Positions 35,203-43,801 of a stretch of DNA of 64,000 bases are shown here, one piece after another. This stretch comes from Bacteroidota bacterium (GTDB lineage Bacteria; Bacteroidota; Bacteroidia; B-17B0; Aurantibacillaceae), in the NCBI GenBank assembly GCA_023251755.1, contig JAHEYF010000008.1:34315-98314 (forward strand). The letters run 5' to 3'. The notes beneath the pieces are model-generated. The model was not told where the DNA came from, searched no databases, and worked only from the letters and a program-made list of their open reading frames with translations. Made by a program: the position numbers and the translations under genes. Numbering within the stretch: position 1 is the first letter of the stretch; each line of letters begins with the position of its first letter.

Positions 35203-36225
35203 TTACTTGATCAGGAATGGGAATTTATGAACATTTTTAAGTGCAATACCTGTCCCACGGGCAACAGCGCGAAGCGGGTCTTCGGCAATGTGTACCGGAA
35301 GTTTTGTTTTCATGGAGATGCGTTTGTCCAAACCACGCAACAGGGAACCACCACCGGCTAAGTAAATACCTGTACGGTAAATATCGGCAGATAGTTCAGG
35401 AGGGGTCATTTCAAGGGCATTTAAAATCGCTTCTTCTATTTTCGAAATGGATTTATCCAATGCGTGTGCGATCTCAATATAGGATACATAAATTTCTTTA
35501 GGAATACCCGTCATTAAGTCGCGGCCATGTACAGCGTAGTCAGACGGAGGGTTTTCAATTTCGGTCATGGCTGCGCCCACTTCAATTTTTACGCGTTCTG
35601 CACTGCGTTCACCAATCAGTATGTTGTGCTGGCGGCGCATATATTCCTCAATGTTAGCGGTAAAATCATCACCGGCTATACGAATGGATTTATCGCAAAC
35701 AATTCCACCCAATGCGATAACCGCAATTTCGCTGGTACCGCCGCCAATGTCAATAATCATATTTCCCATTGGTTCTTCCACGTCAATGCCCATACCAATT
35801 GCAGCGGCCATGGGTTCGTGAATCATGTACACCTCTTTGGCTCCGGCATGTTCAGCGCTATCGCGTACCGCACGTTTCTCCACCTCGGTAATGCCCGAAG
35901 GAATACAAATTACCATGCGCAATGAAGGCTGGAACAAACGTTTGCCGGGATTGATCATCTTGATCATCCCTTTAATCATTTCTTCTGCTGCCTGGAAATC
36001 TGCGATAACCCCGTCTTTTAAGGGACGGATGGTCTTGATGTTTTCGTGGGTTTTACCGTGCATCTGCTGGGCCTGTTTACCAACGGCAATTACCCTGCCC
36101 GTGGTCCGGTCAACTGCTACAATCGAAGGTTCGTCAACTACTACTTTGTCGTTATGTATGATCAGCGTATTGGCTGTACCTAAATCTATTGCTATTTCCT
36201 GTGATAAAAAGTTAAATAAGCCCAT
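35203..36225 (-). CDS. mreB: Rod shape-determining protein MreB
   Basis: The 340-residue actin homologue forms membrane-bound filaments that guide lateral wall synthesis. Nucleotide-binding motifs are present: phosphate 1 DLGTANTLI (residues ~14-22), phosphate 2 IDIGGGTSEIAV, and the adenosine motif LAGGGSLLRGLDKRI. It is the first shape gene of mreBCD-mrdA-rodA, 86 bp downstream of purH on the same strand, an order common in this phylum. The rest of the gap holds no clear promoter box. Confidence 0.97.
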   Translation of the reverse strand: MGLFNFLSQEIAIDLGTANTLIIHNDKVVVDEPSIVAVDRTTGRVIAVGKQAQQMHGKTHENIKTIRPLKDGVIADFQAAEEMIKGMIKMINPGKRLFQPSLRMVICIPSGITEVEKRAVRDSAEHAGAKEVYMIHEPMAAAIGMGIDVEEPMGNMIIDIGGGTSEIAVIALGGIVCDKSIRIAGDDFTANIEEYMRRQHNILIGERSAERVKIEVGAAMTEIENPPSDYAVHGRDLMTGIPKEIYVSYIEIAHALDKSISKIEEAILNALEMTPPELSADIYRTGIYLAGGGSLLRGLDKRISMKTKLPVHIAEDPLRAVARGTGIALKNVHKFPFLIK

Positions 36226-36311
36226 CTATAAATATGATATTAATAAAGACTAAAAATACGTTTAATAATTAGCTGTAAGTAAAAAGTTTCTTACCGATTT
36301 TTTAACAAGGC

Positions 36312-37838
36312 TTAATGTTTGAAATGCCTTGTTCCGGTAAACACCATCGCCAGCTTGTGCTGGTTGCAGTATTCAATACTGTCCTTGTCTTTTATTGAGC
36401 CCCCCGGTTGAATCACCGCTGTTATCCCTGCTTTATCAGCTATTTCAACACAGTCGGCAAAAGGGAAGAAAGCATCACTGGCCATTACAGCCCCTTTTAA
36501 GTCGAAGTTAAAACTCTGTGCTTTTGCAATGGCTTGCTTAAGGGCGTCAACACGCGATGTTTGCCCGGTTCCACTGGCCAGCAGCGTATTGTTTTTAGCC
36601 AGTACAATGGTATTGGATTTGGTGTGTTTTACCAATTTGTTGGCAAACAGTAAATCACGCACCTCTTCTGCTGTAGGCTGTGTGTTGGTTACGGGGCTAA
36701 GCGCTGTGGCCGATTCCGATTTTAAATCCTTGTCCTGTTCAATCACCCCGTTCAATAAAGTGCGGAATGATTTAGAGGCCAGCTGAACCGGTTTTTGAAC
36801 CAATACAATGCGGTTGGGTTTTGCTGTTAAAATTTCAAGGGCCTTTGCATCATAAGCAGGGGCGATAATGACTTCAAAAAATAATTTAGTGATTTCATTT
36901 GCAGTTGCTTCATCCACCTTTGCATTGGTAATTAATATTCCTCCAAAAGCCGATACGGGATCGCCGGCCAATGCGGCTGTCCAGGCATCCAGCAATACAG
37001 GGCGCGATGCAATACCGCAGGCATTGTTGTGTTTTAAAATGGCGAAGGTGGTTTCGGTAAACTCTGCAATCAGCGCTACTGCAGCATCAACGTCCAGCAG
37101 GTTGTTGTACGAAAGTTCCTTGCCGTTTAACTTGTCAAATATTTCATCTAATTTCCCATAAAAAGTCCCCTTCTGATGCGGGTTTTCACCATAACGCAGC
37201 ACCGAACTGTCCAATATACTTTGTTTCAATACAGGGATGTTTTCGCTTTGGTTGAAAAAATTAAAAATAGCGGTGTCGTAATGGCTGCTCATAGCGAAAG
37301 CTTTGGCGGCAAAGTGTTTGCGGTCGGCGAGCTGTGTTGTTCCGTTTTTTTCTTCCAGCACATTCAGCAGGGAGCCGTAGTCGTTGCGGGAAGAAACAAT
37401 CAGTACATCGTTAAAGTTTTTAGCAGCGGCGCGGATCAAAGAGATGCCACCAATGTCTATTTTTTCGATGATGTCTTCTTCTGAAGCGCCATTGGAAACA
37501 GTTTCTTCAAAAGGGTACAAATCCACAATCACCAGGTCAATGTTTGGAATATCGTGTTGTTCCATTTGGGCCACATCGCTTTGCAATTCGCGTCTTCCGA
37601 GTATTCCTCCAAAAATTTTAGGGTGCAGTGTTTTCACCCGGCCACCCAATATCTCCGGAAAAGAAGTCAATGATTCAACGGCTACAACCGGGATCCCTAA
37701 TTTTTCGATAAAGCTTTGTGTACCACCGGTGCTGTATAGGGTAACACCCAGCTGGTGTAATTTTTTTATAACAGGTTCAAGATTGTCTTTGTAATACACT
37801 GACACCAGTGCGCTTTTAATTTGTTTCGAATCGCTCAT
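36312..37838 (-). CDS. purH: Bifunctional AICAR transformylase / IMP cyclohydrolase PurH
   Basis: The 508-residue product catalyses the last two steps of purine synthesis: formylation of AICAR with 10-formyl-tetrahydrofolate, then ring closure to IMP. The N-terminal cyclohydrolase domain shows SVYYKDNLEP, STGGT and GGRVKTLHPKI; the C-terminal transformylase domain carries LRYGENPHQ and the catalytic KHNNACGIA. The ATG ending at 37838 is preferred over an upstream ATG that would add seven residues and sit on the promoter. It precedes mreB. Confidence 0.96.
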   Translation of the reverse strand: MSDSKQIKSALVSVYYKDNLEPVIKKLHQLGVTLYSTGGTQSFIEKLGIPVVAVESLTSFPEILGGRVKTLHPKIFGGILGRRELQSDVAQMEQHDIPNIDLVIVDLYPFEETVSNGASEEDIIEKIDIGGISLIRAAAKNFNDVLIVSSRNDYGSLLNVLEEKNGTTQLADRKHFAAKAFAMSSHYDTAIFNFFNQSENIPVLKQSILDSSVLRYGENPHQKGTFYGKLDEIFDKLNGKELSYNNLLDVDAAVALIAEFTETTFAILKHNNACGIASRPVLLDAWTAALAGDPVSAFGGILITNAKVDEATANEITKLFFEVIIAPAYDAKALEILTAKPNRIVLVQKPVQLASKSFRTLLNGVIEQDKDLKSESATALSPVTNTQPTAEEVRDLLFANKLVKHTKSNTIVLAKNNTLLASGTGQTSRVDALKQAIAKAQSFNFDLKGAVMASDAFFPFADCVEIADKAGITAVIQPGGSIKDKDSIEYCNQHKLAMVFTGTRHFKH

Positions 37839-37856
37839 AAATATTCTTGTAAGGTG

Positions 37857-37864
37857 CAAAATTA
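37857..37864 (-). promoter_or_regulatory. -7 promoter box ahead of purH
   Basis: On the minus strand TAATTTTG fits TAnnTTTG and lies 18 bp before the ATG. A TTG about 16 bp upstream may serve as a weak -33 element. Confidence 0.45.
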
Positions 37865-38012
37865 CGCAATTTTACGGGCACAACATCTGTAAAAACACTT
37901 TGTTGATAACTGTGAGGTATTGTTAAAAACAAGCCGGTATTTTTTCGCTTATCCCTGTGTTTTACCACTCACAAAAAGAAAATTTAAGGTATATTATTTT
38001 CAGCTATTTTTG

Positions 38013-38178
38013 TTGAGTATTGAGATGTTAGATATTAGTATTGAGAGTTGGGGTATTTAGCCTATAAACTTTATCTATTGGAGTGATAGTAAACTAATAA
38101 GCAAATCGTATCGATGAGCCAATCTCAAATCTATGTACTCAATACTAACATCTCAATACTCAAATCTATGTACTCAAT
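38013..38178. repeat. Inverted repeat of GAGTATTGAGATGTTAG words (family I)
   Basis: Perfect 19-bp arms lie at 38013-38031 and 38145-38163. CTCAATACT and CAAATCTATGTACTCAATACT are repeated on the right side up to 7 bp before the permease ATG, so the permease leader is made of this repeat. Related words occur at 62193-62230. Confidence 0.85.
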
Positions 38179-38184
38179 ACTGAT

Positions 38185-39432
38185 ATGATATTCCTTACCC
38201 TTCTTAAAGAAAGTTTATTTTTTGCCTGGCATGCATTGATGAACAATAAACTCAGGACATTCCTGTCTTTATTGGGTATTACCATCGGTATTTTTGCCAT
38301 CATTACGGTGTTTACCATTGTGGATAGCCTTGAAAACAATATACGCGGGAGTGTGGCATCGCTGGGGGACAATGTGGTGTATGTTCAAAAAATGCCCTGG
38401 ATTTTTGATGACGATGTTCAGTGGTGGAAAATTATCAACCGGCCATCACCGGTGCTGAAAGAATTAGAGGCCATTAAATTATTGTCACAAAAATCAGCTT
38501 ACGCCACGTTTCATGTAAATGTAAACAAAACGATAAAACAGGGCAACAATTCCATTCAAAACGCTACCATTAGTGGTGTTTCGACTGATTATGAAAAAGT
38601 AACTTCTTTTGAAATTGAGAAGGGAAGGTATTTTTCAGACATAGAATCGGCAACAGGAAAAAATGTAGTTGTTATAGGTGATAAAATTGCTGAAGCCTTG
38701 TTTCAAAAAGTGCAAAGCCCGATAGGCCAACATATAACTATTGCAGGGAGGAAAATAGAAGTAATAGGTGTTGTAAAAAAACAAGGGGAAAGTATAATGG
38801 GGAACAGCATGGATTCGCAGGTACTCCTTCCTTTAAATTTTATAAGAAATTTTACTGATTTAAGGAGCGAAAGTTCTTACCCTTTTATTGTTGTTAAGGC
38901 CAGACCGGGTATAAGCAATGAGGAATTGAAAGATGAACTGACCAGCATTATGCGTGCTGCAAGAAGAATAAAACCCATAGGTGAAGATAATTTTGCACTG
39001 AACGAAATAAAATTACTTTCAGCCGCTTTTGATGAGATGTTTGGGGTGATTGGCCTTGCAGGCTGGATCATCGGAGGCTTCTCGATACTGGTAGGTGGTT
39101 TTGGTATTGCCAACATTATGTTTGTTTCGGTAAGGGAAAGGACCAATTTAATCGGTATTCAAAAATCGCTGGGGGCAAAAAATTATTTTATCCTGTTGCA
39201 ATTTTTAATTGAATCCATTCTTCTTTCTTTGTTAGGCGGCATTATAGGTTTGCTCATTATCTTTGTGGTTACGCTATTGGCGGGTGATGCTTTCGGGATG
39301 GCCATTACGCTTTCGCGCTCCAATATTATTTTAGGATTAACGATCTCTTTTTTAATCGGAATTGTTTCAGGGTTTATTCCCGCTTATGGCGCTTCGCAAA
39401 TGGACCCGGTGGATGCTATACGGAGTAATTAG
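38185..39432 (+). CDS. MacB-like ABC transporter permease
   Basis: The 415-residue product starts with a membrane segment (LRTFLSLLGITIGIFAIITVFTIV, residues ~24-47), followed by a large periplasmic MacB-type domain and three C-terminal FtsX-like membrane segments (~285-310, 330-355, 370-400), ending in GASQMDPVDAIRSN, typical of the family. Such permeases couple a cytoplasmic ATPase to lipoprotein release or efflux by mechanical force. No ATPase gene is adjacent, so its partner is elsewhere. The substrate cannot be told. Confidence 0.92.
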   Translation: MIFLTLLKESLFFAWHALMNNKLRTFLSLLGITIGIFAIITVFTIVDSLENNIRGSVASLGDNVVYVQKMPWIFDDDVQWWKIINRPSPVLKELEAIKLLSQKSAYATFHVNVNKTIKQGNNSIQNATISGVSTDYEKVTSFEIEKGRYFSDIESATGKNVVVIGDKIAEALFQKVQSPIGQHITIAGRKIEVIGVVKKQGESIMGNSMDSQVLLPLNFIRNFTDLRSESSYPFIVVKARPGISNEELKDELTSIMRAARRIKPIGEDNFALNEIKLLSAAFDEMFGVIGLAGWIIGGFSILVGGFGIANIMFVSVRERTNLIGIQKSLGAKNYFILLQFLIESILLSLLGGIIGLLIIFVVTLLAGDAFGMAITLSRSNIILGLTISFLIGIVSGFIPAYGASQMDPVDAIRSN

Positions 39433-39541
39433 CAGATTGATTTGAAGATGTGTTGATTTGAGAATTTGAAGATGTGGGCTCATGTGATGATTAGCTGATC
39501 CAATAACATATAAACGAATAAACCAGCAAACGAATAAACAG
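39433..39541. repeat. Word repeats (families E and A)
   Basis: TGATGATTAGCTGAT at 39485-39499 is identical to 55624-55638 and 55680-55694; GATTTGAAGATGTGTTGATTTGAG is of the same type. AAACGAATAAAC words of family A follow (39513-39540) and run to 5 bp before the next start codon. Confidence 0.7.
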
Positions 39542-39544
39542 TAC

Positions 39545-39898
39545 ATGATAACAACAAAAGTAAAACGGCCTGTCATTCTCACCATCATCTGTTCACTTGG
39601 ATTTGTGGGGGCTTTCGGTTCGTTTATCTATGTGTTTAATCCGGGTTTAAAAAAGTACAACGATTTTTTACCGGCCTTTATCGGCCTGGTGGTTGCCCTT
39701 CGTTTTATTGCGTATGTGGGCATCTGGCACATGAAAAAATGGGGGGTCGAAATTTTTGCCCTTACCTATTTTATATTTTTATTGCTGGGTATTTTTCTTG
39801 GAGATGTATATTCCATCAATTACCTGGGCCTTGCCTTCTCCACCTGGTTCATCATTAACCTGCTGTTTTTTTATAAACGAATGGATAAGAATCTTTAA
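39545..39898 (+). CDS. Small four-segment membrane protein, function unknown
   Basis: The 117-residue product has about four hydrophobic segments (residues ~9-30, 42-62, 69-87, 91-110) with basic ends, an inner-membrane protein. No family is recognised. It follows the permease on the same strand after a 112-bp repeat-bearing gap, and is convergent with the signalling operon. A relation to the permease is possible but unsupported. Confidence 0.7.
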   Translation: MITTKVKRPVILTIICSLGFVGAFGSFIYVFNPGLKKYNDFLPAFIGLVVALRFIAYVGIWHMKKWGVEIFALTYFIFLLLGIFLGDVYSINYLGLAFSTWFIINLLFFYKRMDKNL

Positions 39899-39902
39899 GC
39901 CG

Positions 39903-40024
39903 TATTTTGTATGCTGTATATTGTATCCAGTCTGGGTGCAAAACACGGTGTATAATATCAATTACAACAACACACAGACTTGATACAACATACAAGGTAT
40001 ATTGTACATTGATCTGTACACAAG
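39903..40024. repeat. Word repeats of GTATATTGTA type (family H)
   Basis: Words such as TTGTATCCAGTCTG and, inverted, CAGACTTGATACAA form an imperfect hairpin in this convergent gap. ACAACATACAAGGTA-like words recur at 63089-63140. Confidence 0.6.
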
Positions 40025-40030
40025 GTAGCT

Positions 40031-41887
40031 TCAATTTTCCGACGCGGGTAAGGTAAAATAAAAGGTAGCCCCTTCCTCCATTTTTGCTTCCGCCCACACT
40101 TTGCCCCCATGTTTGTTGATCACCCGTTGTACGATGGCCAAACCAATCCCGGTCCCTTCAAATTGACCGGGATTATGTAAACGCTGAAACACCCCAAATA
40201 ATTTATCCGCGTGTTTCATGTCAAATCCTGCCCCGTTGTCTTTTATGTAAAAAATAATTTCATCCTTGTGTTGAGTTGAGCCAATTTCAATGATAGGCTT
40301 GTCTTTTTTAGCAGAATATTTAATCGCATTGGAAATAAGGTTGATCCATACCTGGCTCAGTAAATTGTAATCGGCTTCAGCGGTATATAATGAATGCATT
40401 GTTATACTTGCCTTGTGGGGTGTTTCCTGTTCTATTTCATAAATAAGCTTCTCCACCATTTCAGTCATATTAATTTTGGATTTTTGAACCGGCTTTTTAC
40501 CCAGTTTAGAAAATGCCAGTAAATCGTCGATCAGGGTTCCCATTTTTCTGGAATTTTGCTGAATAACCTGAAACAATCTTTTTGATTCATCGTCAAAACA
40601 TTGAGCGTAGTCTTCCTCAATTATTTTAGAGAAGCCATTGATAGCTCTTAAAGGTGCCCTTAAATCATGGGAAATAGAATAGGAAAACGATTCTAATTCT
40701 TTGTTGGTGGCTTCAAGCTGTACAACATTGTTTTGCAGTTCATTGTTCAGTTGCCTGATTTGTTCAACAGCAATTTTTTGCTGGGTAATGTCGCGTTCGG
40801 TAATGGCAACAGACTTTTGTTCGTTTCCTGAGTCTGTTATTACAGCGGCTGAAAACAACACATCAATTAATTTTCCGTGTTTGGTTATTCTTTTTGTTTC
40901 AACATCCTGTAGCTTCTCCCCATAAATTATTTTATTCATAATCTCGCCTGTTGCCGGTTGCATATACTCGGGAATGATGTTCCATATTTTCATTTTCAGC
41001 GCCTCCCGCTCCATGTAACCATATATTTTTTCGGCGCCTTCGTTCCAGGATATTATTTTCCCTTCGTGGTCGTGAATGTAAACTGCATCGTTCGACTGCT
41101 TAACAACTGTAGCGAGGTAATTCCTTATTTTTTCCACCTGTTTAATTTCAGTAATGTCACGGGCATTTACAAACCATTTTCCGTATTTAACCATTACATT
41201 CCATTGCAACCATTTAATGCTTCTGTTTTTGCAGTAGATGCGGGTTTCAAACGAAAGCCGTTCTTTTACCTGTTTACTTAGGCGGTTCACCATCACCCTG
41301 TCTTCGTTGCTTAGAAAAAAAGTCAGGGCCGTTTCTTTTGTTTCGGCCAGGCTGTAGCCAAGTATGGTGCTAAATGCATTGTTTATTTCTTCAATCATAA
41401 ATGAAGATGCATCTATAATTCCAATAATATCTGCCGAATTATTAATCAGCAGGGCAGATTTTTCGAGTGAATGATTTTTTTCAATCAGCTCCTTTTTTTG
41501 CAATTGGATTTTTAACAAAACAGCAACTTTTGCTTTTACAATTTCAGGGTCAAGAGGTTTAAAAAGGTAATCGATGGCCCCTTCTTCATAGCCTTTCATC
41601 ATTAAACCATGTTCTTTACTTTCGGCGGTAGCAAAAATAATGGGGATGTCTTTTGTTTTTTTATTTGATTTTAAGATCTGTGCGACTTCAAAACCATTCA
41701 TATCGGGCATTTGTACATCCAGAACAATTAAATCAATGTCTTTGTTTAAAGAAATTTTCAGTGCTTCTGCCCCTTTGGCCGCAGTTAAAATAAGCCGGTC
41801 TTTAGCCGCCAGCAGGCTTTCAATCGCAAGTAAATTAGCCGGTTTATCGTCCACAATTAATATGACTGCTTTGTCTGTCTTTTTCAT
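40031..41887 (-). CDS. Receiver-PAS-PAS sensor histidine kinase
   Basis: The 618-residue product has no membrane segment. An N-terminal receiver (residues 8-125; phospho-acceptor Asp57 in IVLDVQMPDMNG, Lys110) is followed by two PAS domains (~145-250 and ~257-370), a short coiled coil, a dimerisation domain with His407 (SISHDLRAPLR) and a HATPase domain with N-box Asn516/Asn520, DNGAGFD and EGTGIGLAIV. It should be a soluble kinase whose own receiver takes phosphate from another kinase. It starts 1 bp after the cheB stop and is last in the five-gene signalling operon. Confidence 0.93.
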   Translation of the reverse strand: MKKTDKAVILIVDDKPANLLAIESLLAAKDRLILTAAKGAEALKISLNKDIDLIVLDVQMPDMNGFEVAQILKSNKKTKDIPIIFATAESKEHGLMMKGYEEGAIDYLFKPLDPEIVKAKVAVLLKIQLQKKELIEKNHSLEKSALLINNSADIIGIIDASSFMIEEINNAFSTILGYSLAETKETALTFFLSNEDRVMVNRLSKQVKERLSFETRIYCKNRSIKWLQWNVMVKYGKWFVNARDITEIKQVEKIRNYLATVVKQSNDAVYIHDHEGKIISWNEGAEKIYGYMEREALKMKIWNIIPEYMQPATGEIMNKIIYGEKLQDVETKRITKHGKLIDVLFSAAVITDSGNEQKSVAITERDITQQKIAVEQIRQLNNELQNNVVQLEATNKELESFSYSISHDLRAPLRAINGFSKIIEEDYAQCFDDESKRLFQVIQQNSRKMGTLIDDLLAFSKLGKKPVQKSKINMTEMVEKLIYEIEQETPHKASITMHSLYTAEADYNLLSQVWINLISNAIKYSAKKDKPIIEIGSTQHKDEIIFYIKDNGAGFDMKHADKLFGVFQRLHNPGQFEGTGIGLAIVQRVINKHGGKVWAEAKMEEGATFYFTLPASEN

Positions 41888-41888
41888 T

Positions 41889-42470
41889 TTACTCGTCCTG
41901 TATGTTTACTAAAAAAGTTGCAATTTCAGCGATACTCCTTATTTGTTTAACCCCTTTTGTATTTATGGCTGCCTCTGGCATTACCGGGAATTGAGCCTCC
42001 TGAGGGCTCTGTGCAATGGTAAGCCCCCCGGATGCATCAATTGTTTTTATCCCGGCAGCTCCATCGTTATTGGCACCGGTTAAAATTATCCCAATCAGTT
42101 TGTTTCTATATACCATTGCAGCCGACTCAAACAACACATCAATGGAGGGCCTGCTAAAACGAACGTATTCATCGCATGACAATGAAAATGTACGATCGTT
42201 TTCAATTAATAAATGGTAGTCGGGCGGGGCAATGTATACGCAGTTGTCTTCAATCCTTTCTTTTTCATCCACCTGTTTTACTTTTACTTTGCATTTACTT
42301 TGAAGTACTTCCTCCAGTATTTCCCTGTGGTCTTTTGAGCGGTGCTGAACAACAATTAAAGGAAGCCGGAAATCAGCAGGCAGTTTTTCAAGCAAAGCCG
42401 AAAGCGCATACAGCCCCCCGGCAGAAGCGCCTATTACAATAGCGAGGTATGCTTGCTCTGTTTTCAACAT
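41889..42470 (-). CDS. CheB-type protein-glutamate methylesterase domain, no receiver
   Basis: The 193-residue product is only the catalytic domain of CheB. The Ser-His-Asp triad is visible: Ser16 (IGASAGG), His43 (VVQHRS) and Asp136 (LTGANNDGAAG). In chemotaxis the enzyme demethylates or deamidates receptors; here the usual N-terminal receiver is missing, and no receptor (MCP), CheA or CheW gene is nearby. The gap to cheR is 4 bp and to the following kinase 1 bp. The substrate may be a non-receptor protein such as the hybrid kinase, but that is inference. Confidence 0.92.
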   Translation of the reverse strand: MLKTEQAYLAIVIGASAGGLYALSALLEKLPADFRLPLIVVQHRSKDHREILEEVLQSKCKVKVKQVDEKERIEDNCVYIAPPDYHLLIENDRTFSLSCDEYVRFSRPSIDVLFESAAMVYRNKLIGIILTGANNDGAAGIKTIDASGGLTIAQSPQEAQFPVMPEAAINTKGVKQIRSIAEIATFLVNIQDE

Positions 42471-42474
42471 CCAC

Positions 42475-43290
42475 TCAACTGTTTTTTATAAATATTTTCT
42501 CTTTCCGGTCTACTTCGTCAAAGTTCATCCTCTTTTCAGAAAAAAGGAGCGATTCTTTATTCCCCAGGCCAAGCAGGCCAAAGGGGCACAGACTTTCGTG
42601 GAAAAGCTGAATGACTTTGTTTTGAAGTTGCTGGTTAAAATAAATGAGTACGTTGCGGCAAATGATGAGTTGAAACTCATTGAATGATTTATCAACGGCA
42701 AGGTTGTGCGGAGAAAAAACAATGTTTTGTTTCAGGGATTTATCAAACATTACGGAGTTGTATTTTGATTTATAATATTCCGAGAAAGAATTGGTACCAC
42801 CTGCTTTTTGATAGTTGATGGTATAGGATTGCATGTTCTCAACCGGGTAAACAGCTTCCCGGGCAACCTGTAAAGATTTTTGATTGATATCGGTCGCATA
42901 AATAACCGAACGGTTTAAAAGCCCCTCTTCCTTTAGCAGTATAGCAATGGAATACACCTCTTCTCCGGTAGCACAACCTGCAATCCATACTTTAATAAAG
43001 GGATACGTCGCGAGCCGTTTGATCGCATTTTCCCGGAGACTCTTATAAAATGCGGGGTCCCGAAACATTTCGGTTACTGTTACGGAGAGTTCCTGAATAA
43101 AACTTTCAAATAATTTTTCATCTTTCAGAATCATTCCTTCCAGCTCATTCAATGCTGTTATTTTTTTGAAATTCATGAAATGGTTGATCCTTCTTCTTAC
43201 AGATGCTTCTGCATAATCAGTAAAATCATAGCCATAGGTGTAACGTATGGATTCCAATAAGCCTCTAAATTCTTTGTCTTCGAAATTCAT
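42475..43290 (-). CDS. CheR-type protein-glutamate methyltransferase
   Basis: The 271-residue product transfers methyl groups from S-adenosylmethionine to glutamates. Visible features are the N-terminal all-helical domain with ASVRRRI, the SAM-binding VWIAGCATGEEVYSIAI, ATDINQKSL, and CRNVLIYF. The ATG ending at 43290 was taken; it follows the response-regulator stop by 1 bp. It has no TPR or pentapeptide-tether partner in the window. It forms one unit with cheB. Confidence 0.93.
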   Translation of the reverse strand: MNFEDKEFRGLLESIRYTYGYDFTDYAEASVRRRINHFMNFKKITALNELEGMILKDEKLFESFIQELSVTVTEMFRDPAFYKSLRENAIKRLATYPFIKVWIAGCATGEEVYSIAILLKEEGLLNRSVIYATDINQKSLQVAREAVYPVENMQSYTINYQKAGGTNSFSEYYKSKYNSVMFDKSLKQNIVFSPHNLAVDKSFNEFQLIICRNVLIYFNQQLQNKVIQLFHESLCPFGLLGLGNKESLLFSEKRMNFDEVDRKEKIFIKNS

Positions 43291-43291
43291 G

Positions 43292-43672
43292 TTACAATAT
43301 CCACCGGGCAATTTTATCAATGAGTAAATTTAAATCAAGGGGTTTCGAAACGTAATCCCATGCGCCGGCCTCCAGGCATTTTTCTTTGTCTCCTTTCATT
43401 GCTTTTGCAGTTACAGCAACAACAGGTATTTGTTTTAAAACCTTGTCCTGCTTTAAGGCCTCAAGGGTTTCAAACCCATCCATCACGGGCATCATCATGT
43501 CCAATAATATGATATCGGCCTTTGTTCTGTTTCGTAAAAGGGCCAGGGCTTCTTCCCCGTTTTTTGCGATTTCAGTTTTCATTTCAAAGGTTTCAAGGTA
43601 GCTCCTGAGTGCAAATATATTTCTGTCGTCGTCGTCAACAATTAATGCCGTTTTACTTTTTAATCTTTCCAT
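43292..43672 (-). CDS. Single-domain response regulator
   Basis: The 126-residue product is a lone receiver: acidic cluster DDDD at residues 13-16, phospho-acceptor Asp58 (LLDMMMPVMDG), Thr in VTAKAMKGD and Lys in VSKPLD. It closely resembles the third receiver of the large kinase upstream (AKAMKGD-x-EKCLEAG in both), suggesting duplication from it. It lacks an output domain and may pass phosphate on or inhibit. The ATG ending at 43672 was chosen; a longer frame runs into a purine-rich tract. Confidence 0.9.
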   Translation of the reverse strand: MERLKSKTALIVDDDDRNIFALRSYLETFEMKTEIAKNGEEALALLRNRTKADIILLDMMMPVMDGFETLEALKQDKVLKQIPVVAVTAKAMKGDKEKCLEAGAWDYVSKPLDLNLLIDKIARWIL

Positions 43673-43801
43673 ACGTAGGTAATTATTTATTGTTCTATAA
43701 ACCTGCCACTCCTCCGGAGTCGGCACCTGCTCCCGCAAAAGGATATTTCTCCTTTCCCCTCTCCTTCCCACTCCCACTCTCTTCTCTCACATCTCACTAC
43801 T

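Larger units (their letters stand above)
37839..38184. other. Divergent gap between purH and the MacB-like permease gene
   Basis: This 346-bp region holds the purH promoter at its left end (37857-37864) and a long inverted repeat at 38013-38178 that runs up to the permease start codon. I see no gene in it. Confidence 0.6.
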
